Source: Xylophilus sp. GW821-FHT01B05
GTDB lineage: Bacteria > Pseudomonadota > Gammaproteobacteria > Burkholderiales > Burkholderiaceae_C
DNA: 64,000 nt
Direction of reading: 5' to 3'
NCBI GenBank assembly: GCA_038961845.1
Contig: CP152408.1
Span: forward strand, 1,116,001 to 1,180,000
Positions 1 to 8,724 of this stretch are shown here, one piece after another (within the stretch, counting starts at the first letter, position 1; every line of letters starts with the position of its first letter). A program made the translations under genes and the position numbers. The notes beneath the pieces were generated by a model. The model saw only the letters and a program-made list of their open reading frames with translations, did not search any database and was not told the DNA's origin.

Positions 1-656
1 TGGAGTACAGCGAGGTCGCCTTCCCGCGCGAGCGCTTCGAGGACGAGCTGATCGCCGAGATCGAAAAGTTCGCGCCCAGCCAACTGGAGATATCCGACCG
101 CGACCAGGACGACCAGGTCGAGGTCATCATCAAGCACCTCTACATCGAGCGCCGCATGGTGCCGCTCAACCTCTACCTGCAGGAGGCGTTTGATGCCGGG
201 CTGCAGCACCAGGCCGCGCGCGCCCAGGTGGAGAAGAGCGTGGTCGAGTACGGCAATGCCATCAAGGACCTGGTGGCCGCCAACATCTTCCCCGGCGACA
301 TGCTGTGGAAGAACTTTGGCGTCACCCGCCACGGCAAGGTGGTGTTCTACGACTACGACGAGATCGAGTACGTCACCGACTGCCACTTCCGCCGCGTGCC
401 CGCGCCGCGCAACGAAGAAGACGAGATGAGTGGCGAGGTCTGGTACCCGGTCGGCCCGCGCGACGTGTTCCCCGAGACCTTCGCCCCGTTTCTGCTGGGC
501 CATGACGCGGTGCGCGAAGTGTTCATGCGCCACCACGCCGACCTGCTGGACGTGGCCTTCTGGCAGCAGCACAAGGAGCGCATCCAGGCCGGCCATGTCT
601 ACGACGTTTTTCCCTACGACCAGGACAAGCGCCTTGCTCACCGGCGCGCTGCCTGA
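1..656 (+). CDS. aceK: Isocitrate dehydrogenase kinase/phosphatase, C-terminal part (truncated by window edge)
   Basis: The reading frame is open from base 3, without a start, to the TGA at 654-656, giving about 217 residues. They match the C-terminal half of AceK, including the [19 protein letters not shown] segment that corresponds to the kinase-like catalytic core and the end of the protein. AceK phosphorylates and dephosphorylates isocitrate dehydrogenase and so diverts isocitrate into the glyoxylate shunt during growth on acetate or fatty acids. The gene ends 30 bp before a thiolase on the same strand, which fits a region devoted to acyl-CoA metabolism. The apparent internal ATG at 156 is not the start, because conserved AceK sequence continues upstream of it. 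Confidence 0.93.
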   Translation, partial: EYSEVAFPRERFEDELIAEIEKFAPSQLEISDRDQDDQVEVIIKHLYIERRMVPLNLYLQEAFDAGLQHQAARAQVEKSVVEYGNAIKDLVAANIFPGDMLWKNFGVTRHGKVVFYDYDEIEYVTDCHFRRVPAPRNEEDEMSGEVWYPVGPRDVFPETFAPFLLGHDAVREVFMRHHADLLDVAFWQQHKERIQAGHVYDVFPYDQDKRLAHRRAA

Positions 657-686
657 AATTTTTCATTGCACCAGGAGACATCTTCC

Positions 687-1868
687 ATGACTGATCCCAT
701 CGTTATCGTTGGCGCCGCGCGTACCCCCATGGGCGGCTTCCAGGGCGACTTCGCCAGCCTTGCGGCGCACGACCTGGGCGGCGCCGCCATCCGCGCCGCC
801 ATGGAGCGCTCGGGCGTTGATCCTGCTGCGGTGGGCGAGGTGCTGTTCGGCAACTGCCTGATGGCCGGCCAGGGCCAGGCACCGGCACGGCAGGCAGCCT
901 TCAAGGGCGGACTGCCGCAGAGCGCGGGCGCGGTCACGCTGAGCAAGATGTGCGGCTCGGGCATGAAGGCCGCCATGTTTGCGCACGACATGCTGCTGGC
1001 CGGCACGCATGACGTGATCGTGGCCGGCGGCATGGAGAGCATGACCAACGCGCCGCACCTGCTGCCCAAGGGCCGCAGCGGCATCCGCATCGGCCACGGC
1101 CAGATCTTCGACCACATGATGCTGGACGGCCTGGAAGACGCCTACGAGCCCGGCCGCGCCATGGGCACTTTTGGCGAAGACTGCGCTGCGCACTACGGCT
1201 TCAGCCGCGAGGCGCAGGACGCCTTCGCCGTGGAGACCGTGCGCCGCGCGCAGCAGGCCACCGCCTCAGGCGCCTTTGCTGCCGAGATCACGCCGGTCAC
1301 GGTCAAGACCCGTGCGGGCGAGGTGCAGGTGGCCATCGACGAAGGCCCGGGCAAGATCAAGCTCGACAAGATCCCGCAATTGAAGCCAGCCTTCAAGAAG
1401 GACGGCACCATCACCGCCGCTTCCAGCTCGTCCATCAATGACGGCGCTGCGGCGCTGGTGATGATGCGGGCCTCTACCGCCGCCAGGCTGGGCGCCAAGC
1501 CGCTGGCGCGCATCGTCTCGCACGCCATGCATGCGCAGGCGCCCGAATGGTTCACCACCGCGCCGGTCGGCGCCACCGAGAAGGCGCTGCTCAAGGCCGG
1601 CTGGAGCGCATCCGACGTGGACCTGTGGGAGGTGAACGAGGCCTTCGCCGTAGTTCCCATGGCGCTCATGCATGAGCTGAAGGTGCCGCACGAGATCGTC
1701 AACGTCAACGGCGGCGCCTGCGCGCTGGGCCACCCGATCGGCGCCAGCGGCGCGCGCCTGCTGGTCACCCTGCTGCACGCGCTGCAGGCGCGCGGCGGCC
1801 GGCGCGGTATCGCCACGCTGTGCATAGGCGGTGGCGAAGGCACGGCCATGGCCATTGAGTTGCTATAA
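687..1868 (+). CDS. Acetyl-CoA acetyltransferase (thiolase)
   Basis: A 393-residue type II thiolase that condenses or cleaves acetoacetyl-CoA/3-ketoacyl-CoA in the cytoplasm. The nucleophilic cysteine is about Cys89 in KMCGSGMKA. The C-terminal half has the NEAF motif, GHPIGASGAR with the catalytic His, and CIGGGEG with the second Cys. The ATG at 687 is preferred because it follows AGGAG at a good distance; an in-frame TTG at 666 would only add a short unconserved leader. The SDR and acyl-CoA dehydrogenase genes downstream suggest a beta-oxidation-like operon. The last codon and TAA stop lie inside the edge of a dispersed repeat. AtoB-like and PhaA-like roles cannot be separated from sequence alone. 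Confidence 0.93.
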   Translation: MTDPIVIVGAARTPMGGFQGDFASLAAHDLGGAAIRAAMERSGVDPAAVGEVLFGNCLMAGQGQAPARQAAFKGGLPQSAGAVTLSKMCGSGMKAAMFAHDMLLAGTHDVIVAGGMESMTNAPHLLPKGRSGIRIGHGQIFDHMMLDGLEDAYEPGRAMGTFGEDCAAHYGFSREAQDAFAVETVRRAQQATASGAFAAEITPVTVKTRAGEVQVAIDEGPGKIKLDKIPQLKPAFKKDGTITAASSSSINDGAAALVMMRASTAARLGAKPLARIVSHAMHAQAPEWFTTAPVGATEKALLKAGWSASDVDLWEVNEAFAVVPMALMHELKVPHEIVNVNGGACALGHPIGASGARLLVTLLHALQARGGRRGIATLCIGGGEGTAMAIELL

Positions 1869-1926
1869 TAAATATAGCTAATAGCCCAGGTCCCGCCTGG
1901 GCTAGAGCCACTTTTTCCTTAAATTT
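1864..1926 (-). repeat. Dispersed AT-richer repeat, family 1, copy 1 (inverted orientation)
   Basis: Read on the minus strand this has the family signature: AAATTT, AAAAAGTGGCT, then the inverted pair AGCCCAGG/CCTGGGCT, then TTAGCTATA. It fills the gap between thiolase and SDR and supplies the thiolase TAA. Related copies lie at 18937, 26186, 40752, 53472 and 54977, with a doubtful one at 44899. The central inverted repeat can form a small hairpin; a REP-like element is the likeliest class. Confidence 0.8.
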
Positions 1927-1940
1927 CCCAGAATGACGCC

Positions 1941-2606
1941 ATGAGCACGGTTCTTGTCCTCGGCGCCTCACGCGGCATAGGCCTGGAGTTCGCGCGCCAG
2001 TACCTGGCGCAAGGCGCACGCGTGATCGCCACCGCACGCGACGACGCCGGCCTGCAGCGGCTGCGCGCCCTGGGGGCCGAGGCGCTGCGCGTAGACCTGG
2101 CCCAGCCCGCCAGCGTGAGCGGCCTGGCCTGGCAGCTCGACGGCGAAAAGCTCGACATCGCGCTCTACGTGGCCGGCCTGTGGGATGCCCACAGCGCCGC
2201 CACGCCGCCTACGCACGCCCAGTTCGACCAGCTCATGCACACCAATGTGCTGGGTGCCATGCAGGCGCTGCCGCAGGTGGCGCCGATGGTGGAAGAAGTC
2301 GGCGGCGTGTTTGGCTTTCTGACCAGCGAGATGTCGCTGATCAGCGAGGCCGGCAGCGACGCCTGGCTGTACCGCGTGAGCAAGGCGGCACTCAACATGG
2401 CGGTGGCTGCCGCGCAGCCGGTGTGGCAGCGCGCCACGCTGGTGGCGCTGGACCCGGGCTGGACACAGACCGACATGGGCGGCGCGGCCGCGCCGCTGAC
2501 CGTGGAGCACAGCGTGCAGGGACTGGTGCGCACGCTGGCCAGCGTGACGCCGGCCGACCGCGGGCGCCTGCTGCACCACGACGGCCGGCGCGCCGAGCGC
2601 TGGTAA
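1941..2606 (+). CDS. Short-chain dehydrogenase/reductase (SDR family)
   Basis: A 221-residue Rossmann-fold oxidoreductase. The cofactor-binding GASRGIG motif is at about residues 8-14 and the catalytic Ser and Tyr-x3-Lys are in LTSEMS and YRVSKAAL. The typical SDR NNAG motif is replaced by YVAGLWD, as in the C-factor-like SDR branch. It sits between the thiolase and the acyl-CoA dehydrogenase, so it probably reduces or oxidises a keto/hydroxy intermediate with NAD(P)H. The substrate cannot be deduced. The ATG at 1941 is the first in frame after the repeat. Confidence 0.88.
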   Translation: MSTVLVLGASRGIGLEFARQYLAQGARVIATARDDAGLQRLRALGAEALRVDLAQPASVSGLAWQLDGEKLDIALYVAGLWDAHSAATPPTHAQFDQLMHTNVLGAMQALPQVAPMVEEVGGVFGFLTSEMSLISEAGSDAWLYRVSKAALNMAVAAAQPVWQRATLVALDPGWTQTDMGGAAAPLTVEHSVQGLVRTLASVTPADRGRLLHHDGRRAERW

Positions 2607-2640
2607 TTTTTCAAAAACAAAGAATGCTGGAGACAACCCC

Positions 2641-3771
2641 ATGCTGCTGACCCCAGACCAGGAAGCCATACGCGACGCGGTGCGCGACTTTGCCCAGAAA
2701 GAGTTGTGGCCCCACGCCCCGCGCTGGGACCGCGAGCACCACTTCCCGCGTGAGGCGCACCAGGGCCTGGCCGCGCTCGGCGCCTATGGCATCTGCGTGC
2801 CTGAAGAATTGGGCGGCGCCGGCCTGGATTACCTGAGCCTGGCGCTGGTGCTGGAAGAAGTCGCCGCCGGCGACGGCGGCACCAGCACCGCGATCAGCGT
2901 CACCAACTGCCCGGTCAATGCCATCCTGCTGCGCTACGGCAACCCGCAGCAGCAGCGCCAGTGGCTGGAGCCGCTGGCCCAGGGCCGCATGCTGGGCGCG
3001 TTCTGCCTGACCGAGCCGCAGGCCGGCAGCGATGCCTCGTCCCTGCGCAGCACGGCGCGGCGCGAGGGCGACCACTACGTGCTGGACGGCAGCAAGCAGT
3101 TCATCACCAGCGGCAAGAACGGCCAGGTGGCCATCGTCATCGCCGTGACCGACAAGGCCGCCGGCAAGCGCGGCATGAGCGCCTTCCTGGTGCCCACCGA
3201 CGCGCCGGGCTACACCGTGGCGCGGCTGGAGGACAAGCTGGGCCAGCACAGCAGCGACACCGCGCTGGTGCAGCTGGACGGCTGCCGCATCCCGGTAGAG
3301 AACCGCATCGGCGCGGAAGGCGAGGGCTACAAAATTGCCCTGGGCGGGCTGGAAGGCGGGCGCATCGGCATTGCCGCGCAAAGCATAGGCATGGCGCGCA
3401 GCGCCTTCGAAGTGGCGCTGCAGTACGCCAAAGAGCGCCAGGCCTTCGGCGGCGCCATCTTCGAGCAGCAGGCCGTGGGCTTCAGGCTGGCCGACTGCGC
3501 CACGCAGATCGAGGCCGCGCGCCAACTGGTCTGGCATGCGGCCGCGCTGCGCGACGCCGGCCGGCCTTGCCTGCAGGAGGCGGCCATGGCCAAGCTGTTC
3601 GCCAGCGAGATGGCCGAGCGCGTCTGCAGCGCGGCCATCCAGACGCTGGGCGGCTACGGCTATGTGAATGACTTCCCGCTGGAGCGCATCTACCGCGACG
3701 TGCGCGTGTGCCAGATCTATGAGGGCACCTCAGACATCCAGCGCTTGCTGATCCAACGCGCGCTGGCCTAA
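2641..3771 (+). CDS. Acyl-CoA dehydrogenase
   Basis: A 376-residue flavoprotein that introduces the alpha,beta double bond into acyl-CoA, passing electrons to ETF. The family layout is intact: an N-terminal helical domain, the FCLTEPQAGSDAS FAD/substrate signature near residues 120-135, and a C-terminal helical domain. The catalytic base is about Glu361 in YEGTSDIQ, the position used by short- and medium-chain and short-branched-chain dehydrogenases rather than isovaleryl-CoA dehydrogenase. It starts 34 bp after the SDR, preceded by GGAG, and ends against a bidirectional terminator. Chain-length preference is not predictable. Confidence 0.92.
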   Translation: MLLTPDQEAIRDAVRDFAQKELWPHAPRWDREHHFPREAHQGLAALGAYGICVPEELGGAGLDYLSLALVLEEVAAGDGGTSTAISVTNCPVNAILLRYGNPQQQRQWLEPLAQGRMLGAFCLTEPQAGSDASSLRSTARREGDHYVLDGSKQFITSGKNGQVAIVIAVTDKAAGKRGMSAFLVPTDAPGYTVARLEDKLGQHSSDTALVQLDGCRIPVENRIGAEGEGYKIALGGLEGGRIGIAAQSIGMARSAFEVALQYAKERQAFGGAIFEQQAVGFRLADCATQIEAARQLVWHAAALRDAGRPCLQEAAMAKLFASEMAERVCSAAIQTLGGYGYVNDFPLERIYRDVRVCQIYEGTSDIQRLLIQRALA

Positions 3772-3775
3772 AAAA

Positions 3776-3801
3776 AAGGCCGTGGCAGAAGCCACGGCCT
3801 T
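3776..3801 (-). terminator. Rho-independent terminator, effectively bidirectional
   Basis: A perfect 11-bp stem, AAGGCCGTGGC paired with GCCACGGCCTT, with an AGAA loop. Eight or nine A residues precede it on the plus strand, giving a U-tract for transcripts reading the minus strand, that is, the end of the chemoreceptor/binding-protein operon. It also closes the convergent acyl-CoA dehydrogenase operon. Confidence 0.9.
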
Positions 3802-3856
3802 AAGGCAAAGCTTAGACGCTATGCCAACCCTGAAGAGAATGGTGCGGTGGTGGTGC

Positions 3857-4756
3857 TTAGTCGCCCACCTTGTCCGACGGAAATTTCAAGAAGTCCTTGA
3901 GCAGGTAGTTCATCGGTACGCGCAGGTTGCGGCCGTTGGGCGGGATCGGGGACTCGAACCACTGGCGGTAGATCTGGTGCAGGCGGCGCTCGTAGACCAT
4001 GCGCAGCATCTCTGCGTCCACCAGCTTCTTGAAGGCCGGGTCGTCCTTGCGCAGCATGATGGCCAGCGGCTCGATGGACAAAAACTTGCCCACCACCTGC
4101 AGTGATTCCGGGTCTGCGGACGCGGCGCGAAAGCTGTAGAGCAGGATGTCGTCCATCATGTAGGCGTCAACCTGCTTGCGCTGCAGCAGGTCGAAGCAGC
4201 CCTGGTCGTCCTTGCATTCGCTGATCTGCAGGCCCAGGCTCAGCTCGGTGTTCTTGGTGCGGATGACGCCCACCGATGTTGTGCCCTCGGTTGTGGCGAT
4301 GCGCTTGCCGCGCATGTCTTCCAGGCGCTGTATGCCCGAGTCGGTGTGCACCATCATGCGTGTGCCGGCGATGTAGCCGGGCACGGTGAAGGCCACGCCG
4401 ATCTTCTCGCGCCGCTCGCGCGTGTTGGTGGTGTTGGCGCATTCCAGGTCGACGCGGCCCTCGGTCACGGCCGGGAAGCGCTCCTTGCTGTCCACCGCCA
4501 GGTAGCGCACGGCCAGTGTGGGCAGCTTCAGCTCGTTGCGCACCGCTTCGACAATGCTCTTGCAGAGGTCGATCGCATAGCCCATCGGCTGGGCCTGGCC
4601 CGGCACGGTGTATGAGAAAGGAACGGCGTCGACGCGGTAGCCGATGACGATCTCGCGGCTGCTGCGGATCTTCTCCAGCGTGTCGCTGGCCCAGGCCGGG
4701 GCCGCCAGCAGCACCGTGGCCAGGCAGGCGCAGAGGGTGGCCTGGTACGCAGGCAT
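3857..4756 (-). CDS. Periplasmic amino-acid binding protein (GltI/AatJ-like, SBP family 3)
   Basis: A 299-residue solute-binding protein with a Sec signal peptide (residues 1 to about 23, ending PAWAS). The mature protein has the family-3 fold signature, including IVIGYRVDAVPFSY, VDLECANTTNT (the ligand carboxylate/amine site of glutamate/aspartate binders) and a C-terminal IYRQWFESPIPPNG block. Its ATG overlaps the chemoreceptor stop codon (ATGA at 4756-4758), so the two are translationally coupled. No permease or ATPase gene accompanies it. It may therefore deliver ligand to the chemoreceptor, or serve a transporter encoded elsewhere. A paralogue with the same C-terminal block is encoded at 15934-16938. 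Confidence 0.9.
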   Translation of the reverse strand: MPAYQATLCACLATVLLAAPAWASDTLEKIRSSREIVIGYRVDAVPFSYTVPGQAQPMGYAIDLCKSIVEAVRNELKLPTLAVRYLAVDSKERFPAVTEGRVDLECANTTNTRERREKIGVAFTVPGYIAGTRMMVHTDSGIQRLEDMRGKRIATTEGTTSVGVIRTKNTELSLGLQISECKDDQGCFDLLQRKQVDAYMMDDILLYSFRAASADPESLQVVGKFLSIEPLAIMLRKDDPAFKKLVDAEMLRMVYERRLHQIYRQWFESPIPPNGRNLRVPMNYLLKDFLKFPSDKVGD

Positions 4757-6351
4757 CAGGCCACCGTGCCCATGCTGGTGCTCATGGCATCCGCCGTACG
4801 AAAGCGCGACACCACCGCCGCCAGCATGCGCGCCTGGGACTGCAGCGATGCGGCGGCTGCCGTGCTCTGCTCCACCAGGGCGGAGTTTTGCTGGGTCATG
4901 CCTTCCAGCTCCACCATCGCGGTGTTCAGCTCGGCAATGCCGGCGTGCTGCAGATGGGAGCTGGTGCTGATCTCGTCGATGATGTCTTTCACGCGGTGAA
5001 AGCTGGAGACGATGGCCTGCATCTGGGCGCCGGTGTCTTGCACCAGCCGTGACCCCGATGCAATGCGCTGCGCTGATGCGCCGATCAAGACCTTGATTTC
5101 CTTGGCGGCGTTGGCGGCGTGCTGCGCCAGGCTGCGCACTTCGCTGGCCACCACGGCAAAGCCGCGGCCGTGCACGCCGGCCCGCGCCGCCTCGACTGCG
5201 GCGTTGAGCGCCAGGATATTGGTCTGGAAGGCAATGCCATCGATGACGCCGACGATGTCGGCTATACGGTGTGAAGAGGCGCTGATCTCGGCCATGGTGC
5301 TGACCACCTCGGCCACGGCCGCGCCACCCTGCACCGCCACCGAGGCGGCGTCTGACGCCTGCTGGCTGGCAGCGCCGGCGGATTCGACCGAGCGCTGCAC
5401 GCTTTCGGTCAGGCCGGCCATAGAGTGCGCCGTGCGCTGCAGGTTGCTGGCGGTGTATTCGGTGCGCTGGGACAGGTCGGTATTGCCAGCCGCGACCTCG
5501 GTGCTGGCCAGCTCGATGCTCAGCGAGGATTCACGCATCTGGCCGACCAGGCGGCGCAGCGATGTCTGCATATGGGCCAGCGCCTGCATCAGGCGGGCGG
5601 TCTCGTCGTTTCCGTCCAGGTCGAAGCTGCCGTCCAGGTCGCCGTCGGCGATGCGGCCTGCTGCTGCGACCGCCTGGTCGAGTGGGCCGCACAGTGAGCG
5701 CAGGGTCAGGGCCATCAAGGGCAGGAAGATGGCCAGGGTCAGGCCCACCAGCAGCAGCCGGGCGCCGGAGTCGCGTGCCGACTTGGCCTGGATCTCATCC
5801 CGCACCAGCAGGGTCTGGGCCTGCTGCGCCTTGAGCACCTCGCTCAGGCCGGCCTGCAGGGCATCGAGTGCGCCATCAGCGCTTTGGGCATAGGCGGCGG
5901 CCGCGCTGGCGTCCATCTTGGCGTCGCCCAATTGCGTGGCAATGGGGTTGATGACGGTTTCTACTTCAGTCAGCAGGGCGGGCTGCTGGGCGAAGAACTT
6001 CGCCGCCTCGGTGCCTGCCGTGCTCGCTTCGCCGGCCATGGCCTGGCCGCCGTCGCGCAATTGGGTCATCTCCTTCTTCCAGAGCGTGTGCACGCGCTCC
6101 ACGTCGGAGGGGTTGGATACGGCGACCGCGATCATCTCGGCCTGGTAGCGCCGCACGCTGGCCATGGATTCGCGCAGTGCCGCAATCTGCTGGCCGGTGC
6201 GGTTCTGGTGGTCGAACAACGCCGTGATCGTGGCAATGGATTCACGTGTGGACCAGGTGCTCCAGGCCGCCAGTACCAACAGCGACAGGCTGACCATGGC
6301 CATCACCAGGTAGAAGCGTGAGCGCACAGAGATACGACGGACCGAGAGCAT
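4756..6351 (-). CDS. Methyl-accepting chemotaxis protein
   Basis: A 531-residue transmembrane chemoreceptor. TM1 is at about residues 14-34. A periplasmic segment to about 190, predicted helical and resembling four-helix-bundle sensor domains, is followed by TM2 (about 197-217, [19 protein letters not shown]) and a HAMP region. The cytoplasmic signalling domain has the hallmark hairpin [21 protein letters not shown] near residues 370-390, which binds CheA/CheW. No NWETF-like C-terminal pentapeptide is present. Coupling with a periplasmic binding protein by a 4-bp overlap suggests that a bound amino acid is the stimulus; this is inference. Confidence 0.95.
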   Translation of the reverse strand: MLSVRRISVRSRFYLVMAMVSLSLLVLAAWSTWSTRESIATITALFDHQNRTGQQIAALRESMASVRRYQAEMIAVAVSNPSDVERVHTLWKKEMTQLRDGGQAMAGEASTAGTEAAKFFAQQPALLTEVETVINPIATQLGDAKMDASAAAAYAQSADGALDALQAGLSEVLKAQQAQTLLVRDEIQAKSARDSGARLLLVGLTLAIFLPLMALTLRSLCGPLDQAVAAAGRIADGDLDGSFDLDGNDETARLMQALAHMQTSLRRLVGQMRESSLSIELASTEVAAGNTDLSQRTEYTASNLQRTAHSMAGLTESVQRSVESAGAASQQASDAASVAVQGGAAVAEVVSTMAEISASSHRIADIVGVIDGIAFQTNILALNAAVEAARAGVHGRGFAVVASEVRSLAQHAANAAKEIKVLIGASAQRIASGSRLVQDTGAQMQAIVSSFHRVKDIIDEISTSSHLQHAGIAELNTAMVELEGMTQQNSALVEQSTAAAASLQSQARMLAAVVSRFRTADAMSTSMGTVA

Positions 6352-6385
6352 GGGGTTCTTCCTAAAGCAGTGGGGAGGCCGGCAA

Positions 6386-6414
6386 GGTGCGGGGTGCTTG
6401 CTGCACCCCGCACC
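6386..6414 (-). terminator. Strong hairpin after the porin gene
   Basis: A perfect 12-bp inverted repeat (GGTGCGGGGTGC/GCACCCCGCACC) with a 5-base loop lies between the porin stop and the chemoreceptor start. There is no clear U-tract on either strand, so it may be an attenuator or an mRNA 3'-end stabiliser for the abundant porin transcript rather than a full terminator. Confidence 0.5.
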
Positions 6415-6429
6415 AGCAAGACCTGGGCC

Positions 6430-7422
6430 TTAGAAGTTGTGGCGCACGCCCACAGCGAAGGAGCGGAAATCACCGCCGTACAGGCCGGCCGAGCTGTCCG
6501 CCACCTTGGTGACAAAGGTATAGACCTTGGTGCGCTTGCTCAGGTTGTAGTTGTAGGCCAGCGTGTACTGGCGTGCCGAGCTGTCTGCCACCTGGCTGGA
6601 CTTGCCGGCTGCACCCACGTTGACGTGGAACTCGCTGGCGCCCAGCGCATACATGCCGACCAGGCGCACGTTGGTGCGGGTGCCGGTTTCGAGGAAGGAG
6701 CTGTTGGCGAAGGCGTTCTTGTCGCGTTGCACGTAGCCACCGAAGGTGAACGGGCCCGTGGTGTAGAGGGCACGCAGCGCGCCCTGGCTCTTGGTGATGC
6801 CGCGCACGGTACCAAGGGCTTCGGTGTCGGCTTGTTCGTAGCCTGCACCCAGCTGCAGGGCACCCGTGACGTAGTTCACGGCCAGGTCGTAGTTGCTCTT
6901 CAGGCCGGGCACCTTCTCGGGCATCGAGACGGAGCCTTCGATGCTCAGGTTGGGCACGAACTCCGGTGCGCGGTAGGCCACCTTGTTCTCGTTGCGGCCG
7001 ATATAGGCATACAGCACATCGGCCGAGGTGCCGGTGTCGTGGTTGTGCATGCTCACGTAGTCGGCCGTGGCGTAGTAGGCCTCGCTGAAGAAGCGGCCCA
7101 GGCGCACGGTGCCGACGCTGCTGGACAGGAACACTTCGCTGCGGCGTCCGAAGAACACGGGGGCTGCCACGCCCGTGTCGGAGTTGAAGCCGCTTTCCAG
7201 GCCGAAGCCGGCCTTCATGCCGCCGCCGAGGTCTTCCGTGCCTTTGACGCCCCAGCGCGAGGAGTTGTTCTGCTCGACCCAGCGCGAGCTGCCACCGAAG
7301 CGCTGGTTCTCGATCGAGGTGTTGATGCGGCCGTACAGGGTCACGCTGCTTTGTGCCATGGCGGCGGAGCCGGCGCTGATGCAGGCAAGGGCCAGCAGGC
7401 TGCGGGCGTAGGACTTTTTCAT
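6430..7422 (-). CDS. Outer-membrane porin (Bordetella/Burkholderia OmpC-like family)
   Basis: A 330-residue trimeric-porin-type protein. The signal peptide (residues 1 to about 23) ends AMAQ, followed by the family's canonical SSVTLYGRINTSIE first strand. Alternating beta-strand pattern runs to a C-terminal phenylalanine (VGVRHNF), the outer-membrane assembly signal read by BamA. It provides passive diffusion of small solutes. It lies between the liv transport genes and the chemoreceptor, all on one strand, which suggests uptake of the same class of nutrient; whether they share a transcript is unknown because of the hairpin at 6386-6414. Confidence 0.94.
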   Translation of the reverse strand: MKKSYARSLLALACISAGSAAMAQSSVTLYGRINTSIENQRFGGSSRWVEQNNSSRWGVKGTEDLGGGMKAGFGLESGFNSDTGVAAPVFFGRRSEVFLSSSVGTVRLGRFFSEAYYATADYVSMHNHDTGTSADVLYAYIGRNENKVAYRAPEFVPNLSIEGSVSMPEKVPGLKSNYDLAVNYVTGALQLGAGYEQADTEALGTVRGITKSQGALRALYTTGPFTFGGYVQRDKNAFANSSFLETGTRTNVRLVGMYALGASEFHVNVGAAGKSSQVADSSARQYTLAYNYNLSKRTKVYTFVTKVADSSAGLYGGDFRSFAVGVRHNF

Positions 7423-7455
7423 GGGAGTATTTCCTTGAGGGTATGAAAGTGGGGA

Positions 7456-8595
7456 TCAGCGCACGACGGCGATCTGTTCGCGCTTGCCGCCGCGGTAGGT
7501 GTAGAGCGTGAGCGCACCGTTCTTGATGTCGCCCTTTTCGTCGAAGCTGATGTCGCCCGTCACACCCTTGTGATTGATCTTGGCCAGTGCCGGCAGGTAT
7601 TTGGCGGGTTCGGACGAGCCGGCCTGGACCATGGCATCGGCCAGCACCATCACGGCGTCATAGACGTAGGGTGCGTAGATCTGCACTTCCACGTTGAACT
7701 TCTGCTTGAAGTCGGCGCGGAACTTGTCCATGCCGACCTTCTGCGAGCCCTCCACGCCGCCGGCTTCGGCGCAAACGATCTGGTCGTCTGCCGCGGTGCC
7801 CGACGCCAGCTTGGGCAGGTCGGTGGTGCAGATGCCGTCACCGCCCATGAACTTGGCGCTGATGCCAAGCTGCTTCATCTGGCGCAGCATCGGGCCGCCC
7901 ACGGCATCCATGCCGCCGAAGAAAATCACGTCGGGCTTCTTGGCCTTGATGGCGGTCAGGATGGCGGCAAAGTCGGTCGCCTTGTCGTTGGTGAACTGGC
8001 GGTCGACGATGTCGGCGCCTGAAGCCTTGGCAGACTTGGCGAACTCTTCGGCTACGCCCTGGCCGTAGGCGGTGCGGTCGTCGATGACGGCGATGGCCTT
8101 GCCCTTGAGCTGCTGCACCGCATAGCGGCCGAGGGTGCCGCCCAGTTGGGTGTCATCGGCGACGTCGCGGAAGGCCGTCTTGTAGCCCTGGCGCGTGTAC
8201 TTGGGGTTGGTGGCGGAGGGCGAGATCTGCGGGATGCCGGCATCGTTGTAGATCTTGGAGGCCGGGATGGTGGTGCCCGAATTCAGGTGACCGACCACGC
8301 CGTTGACCTTGGCGTCCACCAGCTTCTGCGCTGCAGCCGTGCCCTGCTTGGGATCGGCGGCATCGTCTTCAGCCAGCAGTTCGAACTTGGCCTTCTTGCC
8401 GCCGATGGTCACGCCCTTGGCATTGAGCTCCTCGATGGCCATGCGCGCGCCAAGCTCGTTGTCCTTGCCCAAGTGGGCAATGGCACCGCTGGTCGGGCCG
8501 ACGTGACCGATCTTGACGACCAGTTCCTGGGAATAGGCGGCGCCCGTGGCGCACAGGGCAACAACCGCCATGACGGCATTCAGTCTGAGTTTCAT
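7456..8595 (-). CDS. livK: Branched-chain amino acid ABC transporter, substrate-binding protein
   Basis: A 379-residue periplasmic type I binding protein (LivJ/LivK family) feeding the LivHMGF permease. The ATG at 8595 is chosen: it begins MKLRLNAVMAVVALC, a signal peptide cleaved near AYSQ, and is preceded by GAGGAG. An upstream in-frame extension lacks any signal and is not used. Conserved blocks include KIGHVGPTSG, the AVIDDRTAYGQG hinge segment and the VYDAVMVLADAM region near the C-terminus. It follows livF by 129 bp, a gap that contains hairpins, so expression separate from the permease genes is plausible. Confidence 0.93.
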   Translation of the reverse strand: MKLRLNAVMAVVALCATGAAYSQELVVKIGHVGPTSGAIAHLGKDNELGARMAIEELNAKGVTIGGKKAKFELLAEDDAADPKQGTAAAQKLVDAKVNGVVGHLNSGTTIPASKIYNDAGIPQISPSATNPKYTRQGYKTAFRDVADDTQLGGTLGRYAVQQLKGKAIAVIDDRTAYGQGVAEEFAKSAKASGADIVDRQFTNDKATDFAAILTAIKAKKPDVIFFGGMDAVGGPMLRQMKQLGISAKFMGGDGICTTDLPKLASGTAADDQIVCAEAGGVEGSQKVGMDKFRADFKQKFNVEVQIYAPYVYDAVMVLADAMVQAGSSEPAKYLPALAKINHKGVTGDISFDEKGDIKNGALTLYTYRGGKREQIAVVR

Positions 8596-8625
8596 GAAAA
8601 CGCACTCCTCGAAGATTAAAAAATA

Positions 8626-8660
8626 GGCGATCCGCCCGTGGCCTCGTGTGTGAAGCCACG
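8626..8660 (-). promoter_or_regulatory. Intercistronic hairpins between livF and livK
   Basis: A CGTGGC/GCCACG stem (8637-8642 with 8655-8660) and, nearer livK, a short GGCG/CGCC stem followed on the minus strand by a run of six T. Such structures often separate transporter genes from a more highly expressed binding-protein gene. Whether they terminate, process or attenuate the transcript cannot be decided here. Confidence 0.35.
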
Positions 8661-8724
8661 GCGCGTGCAAACGTGCGGGTAAACGTTGCTCGCCGTCCCT
8701 CTGCAGCAATTCCCGCGTGACAGC

